From NCBI GenBank assembly GCA_964547525.1, contig CAZJOD010000090.1, positions 1 to 15,620 of the forward strand: a stretch of 15,620 bases of DNA. The letters run 5' to 3'. Each line of letters opens with the position of its first letter. The stretch's first letter is position 1. The DNA is from CAZJOD01 sp964547525. Its GTDB lineage: Bacteria; Bacillota; Clostridia; JAAYHZ01. Shown piece after piece: positions 15,066 to 15,620 of the stretch. A program made the translations under genes and the position numbers. A model generated the notes under the pieces. It saw nothing but the letters and a program-made list of their open reading frames with translations. It had not been told where the DNA came from and did no database searches.

Positions 15066-15620
15066 TCATCTAATAGTGAATAGAGAACACAATGCTTCCA
15101 CTGTGATAGAGTTGCCATATTCGGAAATCTCAAAAGCTTCGACATATTTTATATTTTCTTTTGCTTTTAAACCGTATATTTCCTTGTAAACCTTTAAAAC
15201 GTCATTATTTAAAATTGATTTATATCGAGCATCCATCCATTTTCGTGTAAAATCCAATCTTCCTTGCTCATCCGTCGGCACTTTATCAATAGTTCCCGAT
15301 AACCAAGGCAGCCATTCAAATATTTGAGACTCATGCAGATGTATCATATTAATTTTATCATCATTTACATCTTCGATGTCGACAACAAGATCCGCATTAA
15401 ATTTAACAGGTTTTAAAAATCCGTCACTCATGTATAAAATAACCGGAGAATACTCTAATGCAGGCGTATCCGGACATACTAAAGGTACCCTTAACAAAAA
15501 AGATGCATCTTGCACTAAAAGAGATGTGTTTCTATGATCGGTATGATAATCGTTAGAACGATGTGTAACAATAACATCAGGTTTAAACGATCTGATTATT
15601 CTGATGAGAGCGTCTCTGTT
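15066..15620 (-). CDS. PIG-L/LmbE-family deacetylase (5' end missing)
   Basis: The open frame continues to the right edge, so at least the N-terminal catalytic part, including the usual HPDD motif, is missing. The 185 visible codons begin NRDALIRIIRSFKPDVIVTH and contain the family motif RSNDYHTDHRNTS at about 21-33, with the conserved H-x-x-D-H, then LVQDASFLL. HESQIFEWLPW further on is typical of this group. PIG-L enzymes are zinc-dependent and remove N-acetyl groups from GlcNAc-type sugars or related metabolites. A GTG at 15515 is internal and not a start. The acetyltransferase lies downstream on the same strand, probably in one operon. Confidence 0.88.
   Translation of the reverse strand, partial: NRDALIRIIRSFKPDVIVTHRSNDYHTDHRNTSLLVQDASFLLRVPLVCPDTPALEYSPVILYMSDGFLKPVKFNADLVVDIEDVNDDKINMIHLHESQIFEWLPWLSGTIDKVPTDEQGRLDFTRKWMDARYKSILNNDVLKVYKEIYGLKAKENIKYVEAFEISEYGNSITVEALCSLFTIR

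Noticed and set aside
15513..15515. GTG at 15515 as the start of the PIG-L deacetylase
   Set aside because: The frame continues upstream to the window edge with clear family motifs, including the conserved H-x-x-D-H, so the GTG is internal.

Overview
The window looks like chromosomal DNA from a low-GC, Gram-positive anaerobe of the class Clostridia. The evidence is an Rnf complex in the clostridial gene order C-D-G-E-A-B, an FtsE/FtsX pair, an MsmX-type shared sugar-transport ATPase, a CsaB/TagA pair for a pyruvylated wall polymer, purine-rich Shine-Dalgarno sites and AT-rich intergenic DNA. The genus cannot be fixed from the sequence. No tRNA, rRNA, CRISPR array, insertion sequence or phage gene was seen.

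Layout from left to right. Positions 1-2678 (minus strand): the start of ftsX (cut by the left edge), ftsE, and a CdaR/PucR-type regulator upstream of them; ftsE has its own likely promoter. Positions 2700-2880 hold an extended -10 promoter, a 20-bp dyad, a tandem 10-mer, a long inverted repeat and a strong terminator. Positions 2891-4072 (minus): msmX, an orphan ABC ATPase with no permease or binding protein nearby. Positions 4073-4534: a divergent intergenic region with a good promoter for the right-hand genes. Positions 4535-7505 (plus): a fused glycosyltransferase-4/CsaB pyruvyltransferase protein, coupled to a TagA-family glycosyltransferase; both probably build a secondary cell-wall polysaccharide. 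A hairpin at 7547-7580 terminates this operon and, from the other strand, the rnf operon.

Positions 7593-12509 (minus): the complete rnfCDGEAB operon, encoding the membrane complex that couples ferredoxin oxidation and NAD+ reduction to ion export. A Rex-like redox-repressor dyad lies upstream of rnfC. Positions 12638-13159: a small monocistronic gene of unknown function with its own promoter and terminator. Positions 13246-14040 (minus): a TIM-barrel sugar isomerase/epimerase-like enzyme. Positions 14261-15620 (minus): a GNAT acetyltransferase whose start is uncertain, downstream of a PIG-L/LmbE deacetylase cut by the right edge.

Most of the window is housekeeping: envelope and division, sugar import and energy conservation. 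The less ordinary points are the glycosyltransferase-CsaB fusion, the stacked repeats upstream of the CdaR-like regulator, non-glycine flavinylation motifs in RnfD and RnfG, a cysteine-rich RnfE tail, the orphan 124-residue protein and the apparently displaced start of the acetyltransferase. I saw no clear sign of a wholly new multi-gene system.
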